Source: Burkholderiales bacterium
GTDB taxonomy: Bacteria > Pseudomonadota > Gammaproteobacteria > Burkholderiales > Burkholderiaceae_C
DNA length: 64,000 nucleotides
Assembly: GCA_026932235.1 (NCBI GenBank)
Contig: JAIXKR010000150.1
Location: 1 to 64,000, forward strand
Reading direction: 5' to 3'
Under the pieces are notes generated by a model. That model had not been told where the DNA came from. It ran no database searches and saw only the letters and a list, made by a program, of their open reading frames with translations. Below are positions 17,070-25,555 of the stretch, piece after piece (positions within the stretch are counted from its first letter, which is position 1; each line of letters starts with the position of its first letter). The translations under genes and the position numbers were made by a program.

Positions 17070-19076
17070 ATGCCCGCCATCTGGGATCTGACCGCACTGG
17101 TCAACGCGGTCGACGCGCGCGCGCCGCAGGCCGAGCGCCACCTCTGGCTGGTGCGGCTCATGGAGTGGCTGCGCCACGCGCCGACGACGCGCGCCGCGGG
17201 CGAGAACGCCGAAACCGGCACGTCCGGCGAGACGCGCACGCCGCTGCCGCTGCTGCGGCTGCGTCATCTGCTCAACGTCATCGAGCAGCATCCGGACGTG
17301 CGCGCGCAGATCCAAGGGCTGCTGGCCGGGTTCTGGAAGGAGATCGACGCCGCCGCGCTCTTCGCCGATTTCGGCTTCGGCGCGCGGCTGTCGCTGCGCA
17401 GCGAAGTCGCCGCGCGGCTGCGGCGGCGGCTGCTGCCGGGAACGCCCGAGACGAGCGACCTGGCCGAGCTCTTCGGCCTGCTCTTCCAGCCCGAGGACGG
17501 TGAGTGGCTGCGGGCGCTGGACGAGGCCACGCTGGCCCGCGTGTCGGCGCTGCTGGCCACGCCCGAGGCGGCGTGGCGAGACGCCATGGCCGAGGCGCTC
17601 ACGATCCTCGTGAGCGCGGTGCACGCATCGGGCTATGCCCCGGCGCTGCGCCAGCGCATGGACCGCAGCCTGCTCGCGCACCAGCCCTTCCGCCAGCTCA
17701 CGATGAGCACGAACGCGCTGCGCCGGGCGCTCGCCGACGGCGCACCGCCGGAGGAACTGCAGCAGCAGGCGCGCATGCTGCGCGCACTGCTGGACGAGTG
17801 CCGCGACGCCGCCGCCAGCGTGCGCGCGCACCTGGAGACCTACGGTGTCTCGGTCGACATCCTCTTCGAGGTCGACCAGTTGCACGCGCGGCTGCGTCGC
17901 ATCGAATTGCTGCTCGACGTGCTGCTCGCGCCGCAGCCGCAGCCCGAGCTCCTGCGCCTGCTGCAGGCCCTGGTGCAGGTGGCCGGACGCCAGCGCGGCA
18001 TCCGCAGCATGCTTTCGCGCCAGTACGCGCTGCTGGCGCGGCTGCTCGCGGAGCGCCATGCCGAAGTCGGCAGCCACTACATCACGCGTGATCGCAGCGA
18101 GTTCCTCGCCATGCTGCGCATGGCGCTGGGCGGCGGCGCGGTGATGGCCTTCACCACGCTGCTCAAGTTCGGCATCCTCGCGCTCGGCCTCTCGGCCTTC
18201 TGGGGCGGCGTCGGTGCCGGCCTCAACTACGCCACCAGCTTCGTCATCATCATGCTGGCGCACTGGACGGTGGCCACCAAGCAGCCGGCGATGACGGCGC
18301 CGGCAATGGCCGACTGCCTGCCGCGAGGGCGCGACAACGACGCCGAGGTCCTCGAGGGGTTCGTCGACCGCGTGGCACAGCTCACGCGATCGCAGACCGC
18401 GGGCATCCTCGGCAACGTCATGGCCTGCGGTCCGCTCGTGTTCGCGCTCCAATGGCTTTGCACCATCGTCTTCGGGCAGCCGCTGGTCGGCGCGGAGAGC
18501 GGCCATCACGTGCTCGAGAGCCTGCACCTGCTCGGCCCGACGCTGTTCTTCGCCGCCTTCACCGGGGTGCTGCTGTACGGCAGCTCGATGATGGCCGGCT
18601 GGGCCGAGAACTGGTTCGTCTTCCACCGGCTGGACAGCGCCATCGCCTGGAACCCGCGCATCGTCGGCCGCCTGGGCCGGGCGCGCGCGCAACGCTGGGC
18701 CACCTGGTGGCGCGACAACGTCTCGGGCGTCGTCGCCAACGCCTCGCTGGGTTTCATGCTCGGCATGGTGCCGCCGTTGGCGGCCTTCCTCGGCCTGCCG
18801 CTGGACGTGCGCCACGTCACCCTCTCGTCGGGCCAGCTCGGCGCGGCGCTGGGCAGCCTGGGCACGGAGGCGCTCCTCGCGCCCGCCTTCTGGTGGTGCC
18901 TGGCGGCGATCCCGCTCACCGGGCTGCTCAACGTCAGCGTGAGCTTCTTTCTCGCGTTCCGGCTGGCGCTGCGCGCGCGCGGGATCGAACTGCACGAACG
19001 CGCGCGCATCCGCGCGGCGATCCGTGCTCGGCTGCGGCGCGCGCCGCTGAGCTTCCTGCTGCCGCCGCGGCGCTGA
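17070..19076 (+). CDS. Gcr-type 'site-specific recombinase' membrane protein
   Basis: A 668-residue member of the family annotated as site-specific recombinase Gcr, common beside apaG/rpe in Burkholderiales. The N-terminal 350 residues are soluble and helical with a leucine-rich, coiled-coil-like part near 220-300. The second half has several hydrophobic segments (ALGGGAVMAFTTLLKFGILA, LTGLLNVSVSFFLAFRLAL and others), which argues for a multi-pass membrane protein rather than a DNA recombinase. No tyrosine or serine recombinase catalytic motif is visible. The family name should be treated with caution. Confidence 0.85.
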   Translation: MPAIWDLTALVNAVDARAPQAERHLWLVRLMEWLRHAPTTRAAGENAETGTSGETRTPLPLLRLRHLLNVIEQHPDVRAQIQGLLAGFWKEIDAAALFADFGFGARLSLRSEVAARLRRRLLPGTPETSDLAELFGLLFQPEDGEWLRALDEATLARVSALLATPEAAWRDAMAEALTILVSAVHASGYAPALRQRMDRSLLAHQPFRQLTMSTNALRRALADGAPPEELQQQARMLRALLDECRDAAASVRAHLETYGVSVDILFEVDQLHARLRRIELLLDVLLAPQPQPELLRLLQALVQVAGRQRGIRSMLSRQYALLARLLAERHAEVGSHYITRDRSEFLAMLRMALGGGAVMAFTTLLKFGILALGLSAFWGGVGAGLNYATSFVIIMLAHWTVATKQPAMTAPAMADCLPRGRDNDAEVLEGFVDRVAQLTRSQTAGILGNVMACGPLVFALQWLCTIVFGQPLVGAESGHHVLESLHLLGPTLFFAAFTGVLLYGSSMMAGWAENWFVFHRLDSAIAWNPRIVGRLGRARAQRWATWWRDNVSGVVANASLGFMLGMVPPLAAFLGLPLDVRHVTLSSGQLGAALGSLGTEALLAPAFWWCLAAIPLTGLLNVSVSFFLAFRLALRARGIELHERARIRAAIRARLRRAPLSFLLPPRR

Positions 19077-19107
19077 GCGGGCACGCACCGAAGCCGACGG
19101 CCAGGGC

Positions 19108-19239
19108 TCAACGCGGCGGCTCGCCGTCGCCGCCCGCGTCCGCGGGCTCGTCCTTGACCCGGCCGGAGAACATCGTCCACCACACCGCGCCGCCGAGAAT
19201 CGCCAGCACCACGGCAATTTCGATGAAGAACAACCACAT
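19108..19239 (-). CDS. Small single-pass membrane protein
   Basis: A 43-residue open frame with one hydrophobic helix, FFIEIAVVLAILGGAVWWTM, preceded by MWL, and a short acidic, glycine-rich cytoplasmic tail (RVKDEPADAGGDGEPPR). It sits alone on the minus strand between gcr and murQ, convergent with gcr and divergent from murQ. It is not recognised; the clean membrane-helix-plus-tail design and the ATG support it being real, but only comparison could prove it. Confidence 0.5.
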   Translation of the reverse strand: MWLFFIEIAVVLAILGGAVWWTMFSGRVKDEPADAGGDGEPPR

Positions 19240-19320
19240 GGCGCAAGCATGCCAGCTTCCGGCCGGCGGCGCCGCAACCGTGATACCGCGAGCGGCACGC
19301 GATGCGCTAGCCTGCCGGCC

Positions 19321-20208
19321 ATGCTGAGCACCGAATCCCCGAGCGGCGAACACCCCGAACTCGATCTCTACCCGACCGCCGCGCTCGTGCAGGCGCTGGC
19401 GGCCGACCAGCAGCGGGCCCTGGGCGCGGTGCAGGCGGCGGCGGCGCATCTGGGGCGCGCGGTCGACGCCGCGCTGCCGCGCATCGAGGCCGGCGGACGC
19501 CTGGTCTACGTCGGCGCGGGCACTTCGGGACGCCTGGGACTGCTCGACAGCGTCGAACTCGACCCGACCTTCGGCTGGCCGCCCGAGCGCGCTCTGGCGC
19601 TCATCGCCGGCGGCCGCCGCGCGCTCTTCGAGGCCGTCGAAGGCGCCGAGGACGAAGGCGCGCAGGGCGCGATCGACGTGCGCCTGCACGAAGTCGGCGA
19701 GAACGATGTCGTGCTCGCCCTCGCCGCCTCGGGCACGACGCCTTACGTGCTGGGCGCGGTCGAAGCCGCGCGCGCAGCCGGCGCGCTCGTCATCGGCATC
19801 GCCAACAACCCCGGCACGCCGCTGCTGGCGGCAGCCGAGATCGGCATCCTGCTCGACACCGGGCCCGAGCTGATCTCGGGCAGCACGCGGCTGAAGGCCG
19901 GCACGGCGCAGAAGATCGCGCTCAACACCTTCTCATCGGCGCTGATGGTGAGGTTGCACAAGGTCTACGGCAACCTCATGGTCGATCTGCGCGCCACCAA
20001 CGCCAAGCTGCGCCGCCGCGCCCTGGCGTTGACGATGATCGCCAGCGGCGCCGACGAGCTCGCCGCCGAGCGCGCGCTGCGCGACGCGGGCTTTCGCGTC
20101 AAGGTGGCCATCGTCGCGTTGCGCGCGCGCGTGACGGTGCAGGAGGCCGCGGCGCGGCTGGACGCGCAGCGCGGCAGCGTGCGCGCCGCGCTCGACGGGC
20201 CGGCATGA
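19321..20208 (+). CDS. murQ: N-acetylmuramic acid 6-phosphate etherase MurQ
   Basis: Cleaves the lactyl ether of MurNAc-6-phosphate, giving GlcNAc-6-phosphate and lactate, in cell-wall sugar recycling. The 295-residue SIS-domain protein has RLVYVGAGTSGRLGLLDSVE, PTFGWP, the catalytic-region EGAEDEGAQGA, and LISGSTRLKAGTAQKIALN. The ATG at 19321 gives MLSTESPSGEHPELDLYPT, matching the family N-terminus; an upstream in-frame ATG lacks similarity. Overlaps the next gene by 4 bp (ATGA), implying one operon. Confidence 0.96.
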   Translation: MLSTESPSGEHPELDLYPTAALVQALAADQQRALGAVQAAAAHLGRAVDAALPRIEAGGRLVYVGAGTSGRLGLLDSVELDPTFGWPPERALALIAGGRRALFEAVEGAEDEGAQGAIDVRLHEVGENDVVLALAASGTTPYVLGAVEAARAAGALVIGIANNPGTPLLAAAEIGILLDTGPELISGSTRLKAGTAQKIALNTFSSALMVRLHKVYGNLMVDLRATNAKLRRRALALTMIASGADELAAERALRDAGFRVKVAIVALRARVTVQEAAARLDAQRGSVRAALDGPA

Positions 20209-21476
20209 CGCGCTCGCCCTGGTGGTGGATCCCCAGCCTCTACTGGGGACAAGGCCTGCCCTATGTCGTCGTCATGACGCTGGCGGTGGTGCTCTACAAG
20301 AACCTGGGCCTGGACAACACCGCGATCGCGCTCTACACGAGCTGGCTCTACCTGCCCTGGGTGCTGAAGCCGCTGTGGTCGCCGCTGGTCGAGCTGCTGC
20401 AGCGCAAGCGCTGGTGGATCGTGAGCATGCAGCTCCTCGTTGGCGCGGCGCTGGCGGCGATCGCGCTCACGCTGCCGGGCCCGCGCATGCTGCACTTCAG
20501 CCTGGCGCTGTTCTGGCTGCTGGCCTTCGCTTCGGCCACGCACGACATCGCCGCCGACGGCTTCTACATGCTGGCGCTGCGCCAGGATCAGCAGGCCGCC
20601 TTCGTCGGCGTGCGCAGCCTCTTCTACCGCGTGGCGATGATCAGCGGCCAGGGCGGCCTGGTCTGGGCGGCGGGCATGCTGGCCGAGCGCCACGGCAGCG
20701 TCGTGCGCGCCTGGCAGCTCGTCTTCGTGCTGCTGGCGCTGCTCTTCGCGGCGCTTGCGCTGTGGCACCAGACGCTGCTGCCGCGGCCTGCCGGTGACCA
20801 CAGGAATCCCCCGGCGCAAGGCCTGTGGGCGGGCTTTGCCGAGACCTTCGCCTCCTTCTTTCGCCGCCGCGACATCGTCGTCGTGCTCGCCTTCCTGATG
20901 CTTTACCGCCTGGGCGAGGCGCAGCTCGTCAAGCTCGTCGCGCCCTTTCTGCTCGACGCGAGGGCGCAAGGCGGCCTGGGCCTGACGACGGCGCAGCTGG
21001 GCCTGGTCTACGGCAGCTTCGGCGTGGCCGCACTCACCGCCGGTGGCCTGCTCGGGGGCTGGGTGATCTCGCGCCAGGGCCTGGGCTGCTGGCTCTGGCC
21101 GATGGTCGCGGCCATCCATCTGCCCAACCTGCTCTTCGTCGCGCTCGCCGCCTGGCAGCCCGCGTCGCTGGCGCTCGTCACCGCCGCCGTGGTCGCGGAG
21201 CAGTTCGGCTACGGCTTCGGCTTCGCCGCCTACCTGATGGTCATGATCTGGGTCGCCGACGGTCCGAGCAAGACCGCGCACTACGCGCTGTGCACCGGCT
21301 TCATGGCGCTGGGCATGATGCTGCCGGGCATGATCAGCGGCTGGCTGCAGCAGCGCCTGGGCTACCCGCTCTTCTTCGCCTGGGTCTGCCTGTGCACCCT
21401 GCCCTCGGTGGCGGTGGCGGCGCGCCTGCGCATCCCCCGCGCCTTCGGGCGCAAGCAGGACGAGGCGAACGCATGA
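20205..21476 (+). CDS. AmpG-like MFS transporter
   Basis: A 423-residue major-facilitator protein with about 12 membrane helices; the N-terminus WIPSLYWGQGLPYVVVMTLA and the SWLYLPWVLKPLWSPLVE loop are typical of the AmpG-like group that imports anhydromuropeptides or GlcNAc-anhMurNAc. The helix ATHDIAADGFYMLAL carries the conserved acidic pair. Placement directly between murQ and a cell-wall glycosidase, with 4-bp overlaps at both ends, supports uptake of peptidoglycan fragments. Exact substrate is inferred from context. Confidence 0.87.
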   Translation: MTRSPWWWIPSLYWGQGLPYVVVMTLAVVLYKNLGLDNTAIALYTSWLYLPWVLKPLWSPLVELLQRKRWWIVSMQLLVGAALAAIALTLPGPRMLHFSLALFWLLAFASATHDIAADGFYMLALRQDQQAAFVGVRSLFYRVAMISGQGGLVWAAGMLAERHGSVVRAWQLVFVLLALLFAALALWHQTLLPRPAGDHRNPPAQGLWAGFAETFASFFRRRDIVVVLAFLMLYRLGEAQLVKLVAPFLLDARAQGGLGLTTAQLGLVYGSFGVAALTAGGLLGGWVISRQGLGCWLWPMVAAIHLPNLLFVALAAWQPASLALVTAAVVAEQFGYGFGFAAYLMVMIWVADGPSKTAHYALCTGFMALGMMLPGMISGWLQQRLGYPLFFAWVCLCTLPSVAVAARLRIPRAFGRKQDEANA

Positions 21477-22960
21477 ATCCGCAGCGCCGCCGCTGGCTGC
21501 TGGCCGCCGCCGCGGCACCGTGGCTGGCCTCGTGCGCGGTGCTGCCCAGCAGTGGGCCGCCGTCGCTGCCGCGCGAGTTCCGCGGCGCCTGGGTGGCGAC
21601 GGTGGCCAACATCGATTGGCCCAGCCGCCCGGGCCTGCCCGCCGCCGAGCAGCGCGCCGAGATGCATGCGCTGCTCGAGCGCGCGCAAGCGATCGGCCTC
21701 AACGCCATCGTGCTGCAGGTGCGGCCGAGCGCCGACGCCATCTACCCCTCGGCCCTCGAACCCTGGAGCGAGTACCTGAGCGGCACGAGCGGCCAGGCGC
21801 CCGACGAGGCCTGGGATCCGCTCGCCGAATGGGTGGCCTCGGCGCACGCGCGCGGCCTGGAACTGCACGCCTGGTTCAACCCCTATCGCGCACGCCACAG
21901 CCTGGCACGCAGCCCCGCGGCACCGACGCACGTGCTGAACGCCGAGCCGCAGATCGTGCGCGCCTACGGCGATCAGCACTGGATGGACCCGGCCGAGCCC
22001 CGCGCCGTCGAGCGCCTGCTGGCGGTGGTGCGCGACGTGCTGCAGCGCTACGACGTCGACGGTGTGCACATCGACGACTACTTCTATCCCTACCCGATCC
22101 GCGATGCGCAAGGCGCCGAGCAGCCGTTTCCCGACGACGCGCCCTGGCAGCGTCACCTCGCCGCCGGCGGCACGCCCGACCGCGCCGCCTGGCGCCGCGC
22201 GCAGGTCGACGCGCTGGTCGAGCGCCTGTATCGCGAAGTGCACTCCTCGAAGCCCTGGGTGCGCGTGGGAGTGAGTCCCTTCGGCTTGCCGCGACCGGAG
22301 CGCCGGCCGCCGGGCATCGAAGGCTTCAGCCAGTACGACAAGCTCTACGCCGACGTGGAGCGCTGGCTCGTCCAGGGCTGGCTGGACTACCTGGCGCCGC
22401 AGCTCTACTGGCCGATCGCGCCGGCGCCGCAGGCCTTTGCCGTGCTGCAACGGATCTGGCGCGAGAGCAATCCGCGGGGTCGCCACGTCTGGCCCGGGCT
22501 CTTCACGAGCCGCCTGGGTGCCGAGCGCAATCCCTACGACGCCGCCGAAGTGCTGGCCCAGGTCGCCCTGACGCGGCACGCGGGCGCCATCCGCGACGGC
22601 CACTTGCACTTCAGCATGGTGGCCTTGCTGCAGGACCGCGACGGCATCGCCACGCGCCTGCGCACGGGCCCGTACGCGCAGGCCGCGCTCACCCCCGCCA
22701 CGCCCTGGCTGGACGAGCCGCCGCCGCAACCGCCGACCCATGCCTGGCAGCCGCGGACGCGCGAGCTGCGCGTGACGCAGGGCGTGGGCGCGCCGCTGCG
22801 GCAAACCGTGCTGTGGTCGCTGCAGGCCGGCGGCTGGCGCTGGCAGGCCCTGCCGATGCCGCAGGCGATGCCGCTGCGCCTGCCCTTCGACACGAAGAGC
22901 GCCTGGCTCGTCGGCATCGGCCGCAGCGGGCTCGAGAGCCGGTCGGTGCGGGTCTTCTGA
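21473..22960 (+). CDS. DigH-like family 10-type glycoside hydrolase lipoprotein
   Basis: A 495-residue lipoprotein glycosidase (GHL10/DUF187 type) related to DigH/YddW, which hydrolyse denuded peptidoglycan glycans. The N-terminus [17 protein letters not shown] is a signal peptide with lipobox LASC, acylated Cys near 21. The TIM-barrel catalytic domain spans about 35-380 with [51 protein letters not shown] and [14 protein letters not shown]-terminal beta-domain follows. It overlaps the transporter stop by 4 bp; murQ, transporter and this enzyme make a recycling operon. Confidence 0.9.
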   Translation: MNPQRRRWLLAAAAAPWLASCAVLPSSGPPSLPREFRGAWVATVANIDWPSRPGLPAAEQRAEMHALLERAQAIGLNAIVLQVRPSADAIYPSALEPWSEYLSGTSGQAPDEAWDPLAEWVASAHARGLELHAWFNPYRARHSLARSPAAPTHVLNAEPQIVRAYGDQHWMDPAEPRAVERLLAVVRDVLQRYDVDGVHIDDYFYPYPIRDAQGAEQPFPDDAPWQRHLAAGGTPDRAAWRRAQVDALVERLYREVHSSKPWVRVGVSPFGLPRPERRPPGIEGFSQYDKLYADVERWLVQGWLDYLAPQLYWPIAPAPQAFAVLQRIWRESNPRGRHVWPGLFTSRLGAERNPYDAAEVLAQVALTRHAGAIRDGHLHFSMVALLQDRDGIATRLRTGPYAQAALTPATPWLDEPPPQPPTHAWQPRTRELRVTQGVGAPLRQTVLWSLQAGGWRWQALPMPQAMPLRLPFDTKSAWLVGIGRSGLESRSVRVF

Positions 22961-22991
22961 GTCGACACCAACCGCTGCAAGTTCCTGATCG

Positions 22992-23324
22992 CGGCAAGCG
23001 CAGGCCGAACACCTGCTGGTACAGGAACAGCAGCGCCGCCAGCGCCTGCCTGTGCGTCGACGCCGACACGTGGCGCTCGGCAGCCAACCACGACAGGAAG
23101 GCCTGCACCTCGTCGGCACCCATCTGCCTGGGATGGCGCAAGCCGTGAAAGCGCACGAAGCTGCGCACCCAATGGACGTAAGCCTCTTCCGTCCGTATGC
23201 TGTAGTGCAGGTAGCGAAGCCGCTCGCGCAGCGCATCGAGCAGGCGGCGCGGTGGCCCGCCGGGGCCGGCGGCAACTGCACCGGCACTCGGCGAAGGCAT
23301 CGCGGCAGAGGAAGCAACCACCAT
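22992..23324 (-). pseudogene. intI: Integron integrase IntI, 3'-truncated
   Basis: From ATG 23324 about 111 residues match the N-terminal (SAM-like, core-binding) part of integron integrases: [33 protein letters not shown] and [20 protein letters not shown], ending at [13 protein letters not shown]. The similarity stops at about 22992, so the catalytic domain with the R-H-R-Y residues and the integron-specific patch is gone. It is related to but clearly not identical with IntI1 and looks like a chromosomal beta-proteobacterial integrase. The cassettes beyond it can no longer be moved by their own integrase. Confidence 0.88.
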
Positions 23325-23330
23325 GGAGAA

Positions 23331-23350
23331 TACTGTGTTTACATACAGTA
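23331..23350. promoter_or_regulatory. LexA box in the intI promoter
   Basis: TACTGT-N8-ACAGTA, a perfect palindromic-ended SOS box (CTGT-N8-ACAG core), lies 7 bp before the intI start codon and overlaps the likely -10 region on the minus strand. LexA control of integron integrases is established, so this supports the intI call. The operator has survived although the gene is truncated. Confidence 0.85.
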
Positions 23351-23507
23351 TAGCCCACGGATGCCCCAAAGGCAAGCGCGACCTTGCCGGGCTGCTGCGC
23401 CCCTATCCGGTTCGTACATCCAGACTGGCCCCGAACGCCCCCGGCGGCCAGATTTGCAGGCTCGCGGCCGCACGTACAGCGATACTGCGCCCGAGAACAC
23501 GTTAGAC
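23351..23507 (+). other. attI-like region and first cassette junction
   Basis: The stretch between the integrase start and the first cassette. It ends in GTTAGAC at 23501-23507, a GTTRRRY simple-site core, so the cassette boundary would be G/TTAGAC at 23501/23502, 10 bp before the aadA ATG. The rest has no coding sequence. attI secondary sites cannot be assigned by eye. Confidence 0.65.
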
Positions 23508-23510
23508 ATC

Positions 23511-24308
23511 ATGAGTGAAAAAGTGCCCGCCGAGATTTCGGTGCAACTATCACAAGCACTCAACGTCATCGGGCGCCACTTGGAGTCGACGTTGCTGGCC
23601 GTACATTTGTACGGCTCCGCACTGGATGGTGGATTGAAACCGTACAGTGATATTGATTTGCTGGTGACTGTAGCTGCGCCGCTCAATGAGGCCGTGCGGC
23701 AAGCTCTGCTCGTCGATCTCTTGGAGGTTTCAGCTTCCCCTGGCCAAAACAAGGCAGCCCGCGCCTTGGAAGTGACCATCGTCGTGCGCAGTGACATCGT
23801 ACCTTGGCGTTATCCGGCCAGGAGGGAACTGCAGTTCGGAGAGTGGCAGCGCAAAGACATCCTTGCGGGCATTTTCGATCTCGCCACAACCGATTCTGAC
23901 TTGGCGATTCTGCTAACAAAGGCAAAGCAACATAGCATTGCCTTGGCAGGTTCAGCGGCGAAGGATCTCTTCAGCTCAGTCCCAGAAAGCGATCTATTCA
24001 AGGCACTGGCCGATACTCTGAAGCTATGGAACTCGCCGCCAGATTGGGCGGGCGATGAGCGGAATGTAGTGCTTACTTTGTCTCGTATCTGGTACACCGC
24101 AGCAACCGGCAAGATCGCGCCAAAGGATGTTGCTGCCACTTGGGCAATGGCACGCTTGCCGGCTCAACATCAGCCCATCCTGTTGAATGCGAGGCAAGCT
24201 TATCTTGGGCAAGAAAAAGATTATTTGCCCGCTCGTGCGGATCAGGTGGCGGCGTTCATTAAATTCGTGAAATATGAAGCAGTTAAACTGCTTGGTGCCA
24301 GCCAATGA
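23511..24308 (+). CDS. aadA: Aminoglycoside 3''-adenylyltransferase AadA
   Basis: ANT(3'')-Ia family enzyme that adenylates streptomycin and spectinomycin. The 265-residue protein carries the nucleotidyltransferase motif VHLYGSALDGGLKPYSDIDL (GS-X-DxD with both Mg2+ aspartates) and the family stretches RRELQFGEWQRKDILAGIF and AGDERNVVLTLSRIWYTA. It is intact and clearly lower in GC than its neighbours, as expected of an imported cassette. An attC follows directly. Transcription would depend on a Pc-type promoter in the intI/attI area; I could not identify its hexamers. Confidence 0.96.
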   Translation: MSEKVPAEISVQLSQALNVIGRHLESTLLAVHLYGSALDGGLKPYSDIDLLVTVAAPLNEAVRQALLVDLLEVSASPGQNKAARALEVTIVVRSDIVPWRYPARRELQFGEWQRKDILAGIFDLATTDSDLAILLTKAKQHSIALAGSAAKDLFSSVPESDLFKALADTLKLWNSPPDWAGDERNVVLTLSRIWYTAATGKIAPKDVAATWAMARLPAQHQPILLNARQAYLGQEKDYLPARADQVAAFIKFVKYEAVKLLGASQ

Positions 24309-24309
24309 T

Positions 24310-24369
24310 GTCTAACAATTCATTCAAGTCGACGCCGCTTCGCGGCGCGGCTTAATTCAGGCGTTCGGC
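24310..24369 (+). repeat. attC site of the aadA cassette
   Basis: Starts with R''-like GTCTAAC at 24310 and ends with the R' core GTTCGGC at 24363-24369, about 60 bp. The centre has GACGCCGCTTCGCGGCG, a strong hairpin (CGCCGC/GCGGCG around a short loop), with imperfect L boxes either side. This closely resembles the known 60-bp attC of aadA cassettes. The R' core departs from GTTRRRY at the fourth base. Confidence 0.85.
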
Positions 24370-24428
24370 CCCACAGGGAGAGGGCGACGCCGGCTTGACG
24401 CATTGCTTTTCCGTAGCTACAGTAAAGC

Positions 24429-24698
24429 ATGCTGATCGACTTCGATCCGGCCAAGGACGAGATCAACCGCGGCAAGCATGGACTGTCGCTCGCACTGGCC
24501 AAGGAGCTCGATTGGGGCAACGCGCTCGTCTGGGTTGATGAGCGTCGAGACTACGGCGAACTTCGAATGATCGCCCTCGCGCCCGCTACCGGCGTCCTGT
24601 ACTACGTCGCGTTCGTGGATCGCAGAAGAGTCCGGCGCGTCATCAGCCTTCGTCGAGCCAACCGACGTGAGGTCAAGCACTATGTCCAGAGTCTCTAG
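24429..24698 (+). CDS. brnT: BrnT family toxin
   Basis: An 89-residue BrnT-type ribonuclease toxin of the RelE-like fold. It opens with IDFDPAKDEINRGKHGLSL, the family FDxxKxxxNxxKH motif, followed by an ALVWVDERRDYGELRMIAL region and the C-terminal RVISLRRANRREVKHY, the conserved ISxRxAxxxE pattern. ATG at 24429. The brnA ATG lies inside its last codons (17-bp overlap), so translation is coupled. It is the second integron cassette; toxin-antitoxin modules are known to stabilise cassette arrays. Confidence 0.93.
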   Translation: MLIDFDPAKDEINRGKHGLSLALAKELDWGNALVWVDERRDYGELRMIALAPATGVLYYVAFVDRRRVRRVISLRRANRREVKHYVQSL

Positions 24699-24981
24699 GC
24701 GCCCAACCGTCTCAATGCCCACTGTCGAGGAGGACAAAGCGATCACCGCGGCCGCCAAGTCCGATCCCGATGCACAACCGCTCACGCCGGTGCAATTGCA
24801 GGCGATGGTCCCCATGCGTGCCCTGCGTGGCAGGCCCAAGTCCGAAAGCAAGAAGCTGCTCGTCTCTGTTCGGTATAGCCCCGAGGTCCTGGCCTATTTC
24901 AAGTCCACTGGTGCGGGCTGGCAAGCGCGCATGGACAGTGTGCTTCGCGAGTATGTTCATACCAAGGCCGCAGGTAAGTGA
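24682..24981 (+). CDS. brnA: BrnA family antitoxin
   Basis: A 99-residue antitoxin. The N-terminal half is acidic/polar and the C-terminal half ends in a ribbon-helix-helix unit: ESKKLLVSVRYSPEVLAYFK, then a GAGWQARMDSVLREYV helix typical of BrnA (GxGWQxRxNxxLRxY). ATG at 24682 overlaps brnT; an in-frame ATG at 24715 is a shorter alternative. BrnA usually neutralises BrnT and represses the operon. Its stop lies 7 bp before the cassette attC. Confidence 0.92.
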   Translation: MSRVSRRPTVSMPTVEEDKAITAAAKSDPDAQPLTPVQLQAMVPMRALRGRPKSESKKLLVSVRYSPEVLAYFKSTGAGWQARMDSVLREYVHTKAAGK

Positions 24982-24988
24982 GGGTGTG

Positions 24989-25096
24989 GCCGAACAGGCG
25001 GCTGCAGCGGACAGCTCACGGCCGGCCTCGCCGGCCGCTGTCTGCCGCTGTCTGCCGCTGTCTGCCGCTGTCTGCCGCTGGGCCGCGACGTTAGAA
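24989..25096 (+). repeat. attC site of the brnTA cassette, expanded
   Basis: Bounded by GCCGAAC (24989-24995) and GTTAGAA (25090-25096), which differ somewhat from the RYYYAAC/GTTRRRY consensus. The core has a perfect hairpin GGCCGGC-CTC-GCCGGCC (about 25020-25036) and outer arms GCAGCGGACAGC facing GCTGTCTGCCGCTG copies. At 108 bp it is longer than the aadA attC, partly because of four 10-bp tandem repeats. Confidence 0.7.
25041..25080 (+). repeat. 10-bp tandem repeat within attC, 4 copies
   Basis: TCTGCCGCTG repeated four times without mismatch, preceded by a partial unit. It lies in the 3' arm of the brnTA attC, and each copy can pair imperfectly with the single 5' arm. It probably arose by replication slippage and would alter the folded bottom-strand structure that integrases recognise. 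Confidence 0.9.
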
Positions 25097-25111
25097 ACCT
25101 CAGGGGAGTCT

Positions 25112-25555
25112 ATGGCAACGGGATGGCATACAAAACTGACTGGCCAAGTCGGTGAACATCTCGTCACGGCGGAACTCGGAAGGCGGCATATTCTTGCGGC
25201 CCCGTTCTCGGGCAACGTTCCAGACATTGACATCCTCGCGTACGCAAATGGCATCACAGGCCTCATTCAAGTAAAGGCCATAACTGGCGACTCGTGGCAG
25301 TTCGACGTCCGTAGGTTTCTTAGCGTCGAGCTCGCTTCGGGGCGTCAGGTTGTGCGCGGCAAGAGTCCGGGGCTCGACCGCAAGATCATTTGCGTGTTCG
25401 TCGCCCTAGGCAACCAGCTCGGTGAGGATCAGTTCTACATCTTTAAGCAGGGTTGGCTGCAAGACCATTTTGCCCAGCAGTACAAAGGTAGGGCTGCACC
25501 CAAAAACATCAATTCTTTTCATTGCGCAATCTGGCGGCGTGACATGGTAACCTGA
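25112..25555 (+). CDS. Integron cassette ORF, PDDEXK-like nuclease, 3' end replaced by IS
   Basis: A 147-residue cassette protein. The N-terminus HTKLTGQVGEHLVTAELGRR plus VPDIDILAYANGITGLIQVK fits a PD-(D/E)xK arrangement: Glu in the first helix, Asp in PDID, and QVK as the ExK-like motif. This resembles restriction-like or HSDR/holliday-type cassette proteins of unknown role. The reading frame meets the IS1595 element at 25551; the original end continues after the IS from 26596 (DMAMHLGKWRIITNKFKV, TGA 26648-26650). The present protein ends in MVT, lacking about 15 native residues. The catalytic core is intact. Confidence 0.7.
   Translation: MATGWHTKLTGQVGEHLVTAELGRRHILAAPFSGNVPDIDILAYANGITGLIQVKAITGDSWQFDVRRFLSVELASGRQVVRGKSPGLDRKIICVFVALGNQLGEDQFYIFKQGWLQDHFAQQYKGRAAPKNINSFHCAIWRRDMVT

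Noticed and set aside
17070-19076. The Gcr-type 'site-specific recombinase' as evidence for a mobile island
   Set aside because: No recombinase catalytic residues and several membrane segments; the gene is a normal neighbour of apaG in this group.
25021-25080. CRISPR-like or minisatellite repeats, also 30666-30705 and 57075-57106
   Set aside because: Units of 8-10 bp stand side by side without spacers and no cas genes are present. Treated as tandem repeats.
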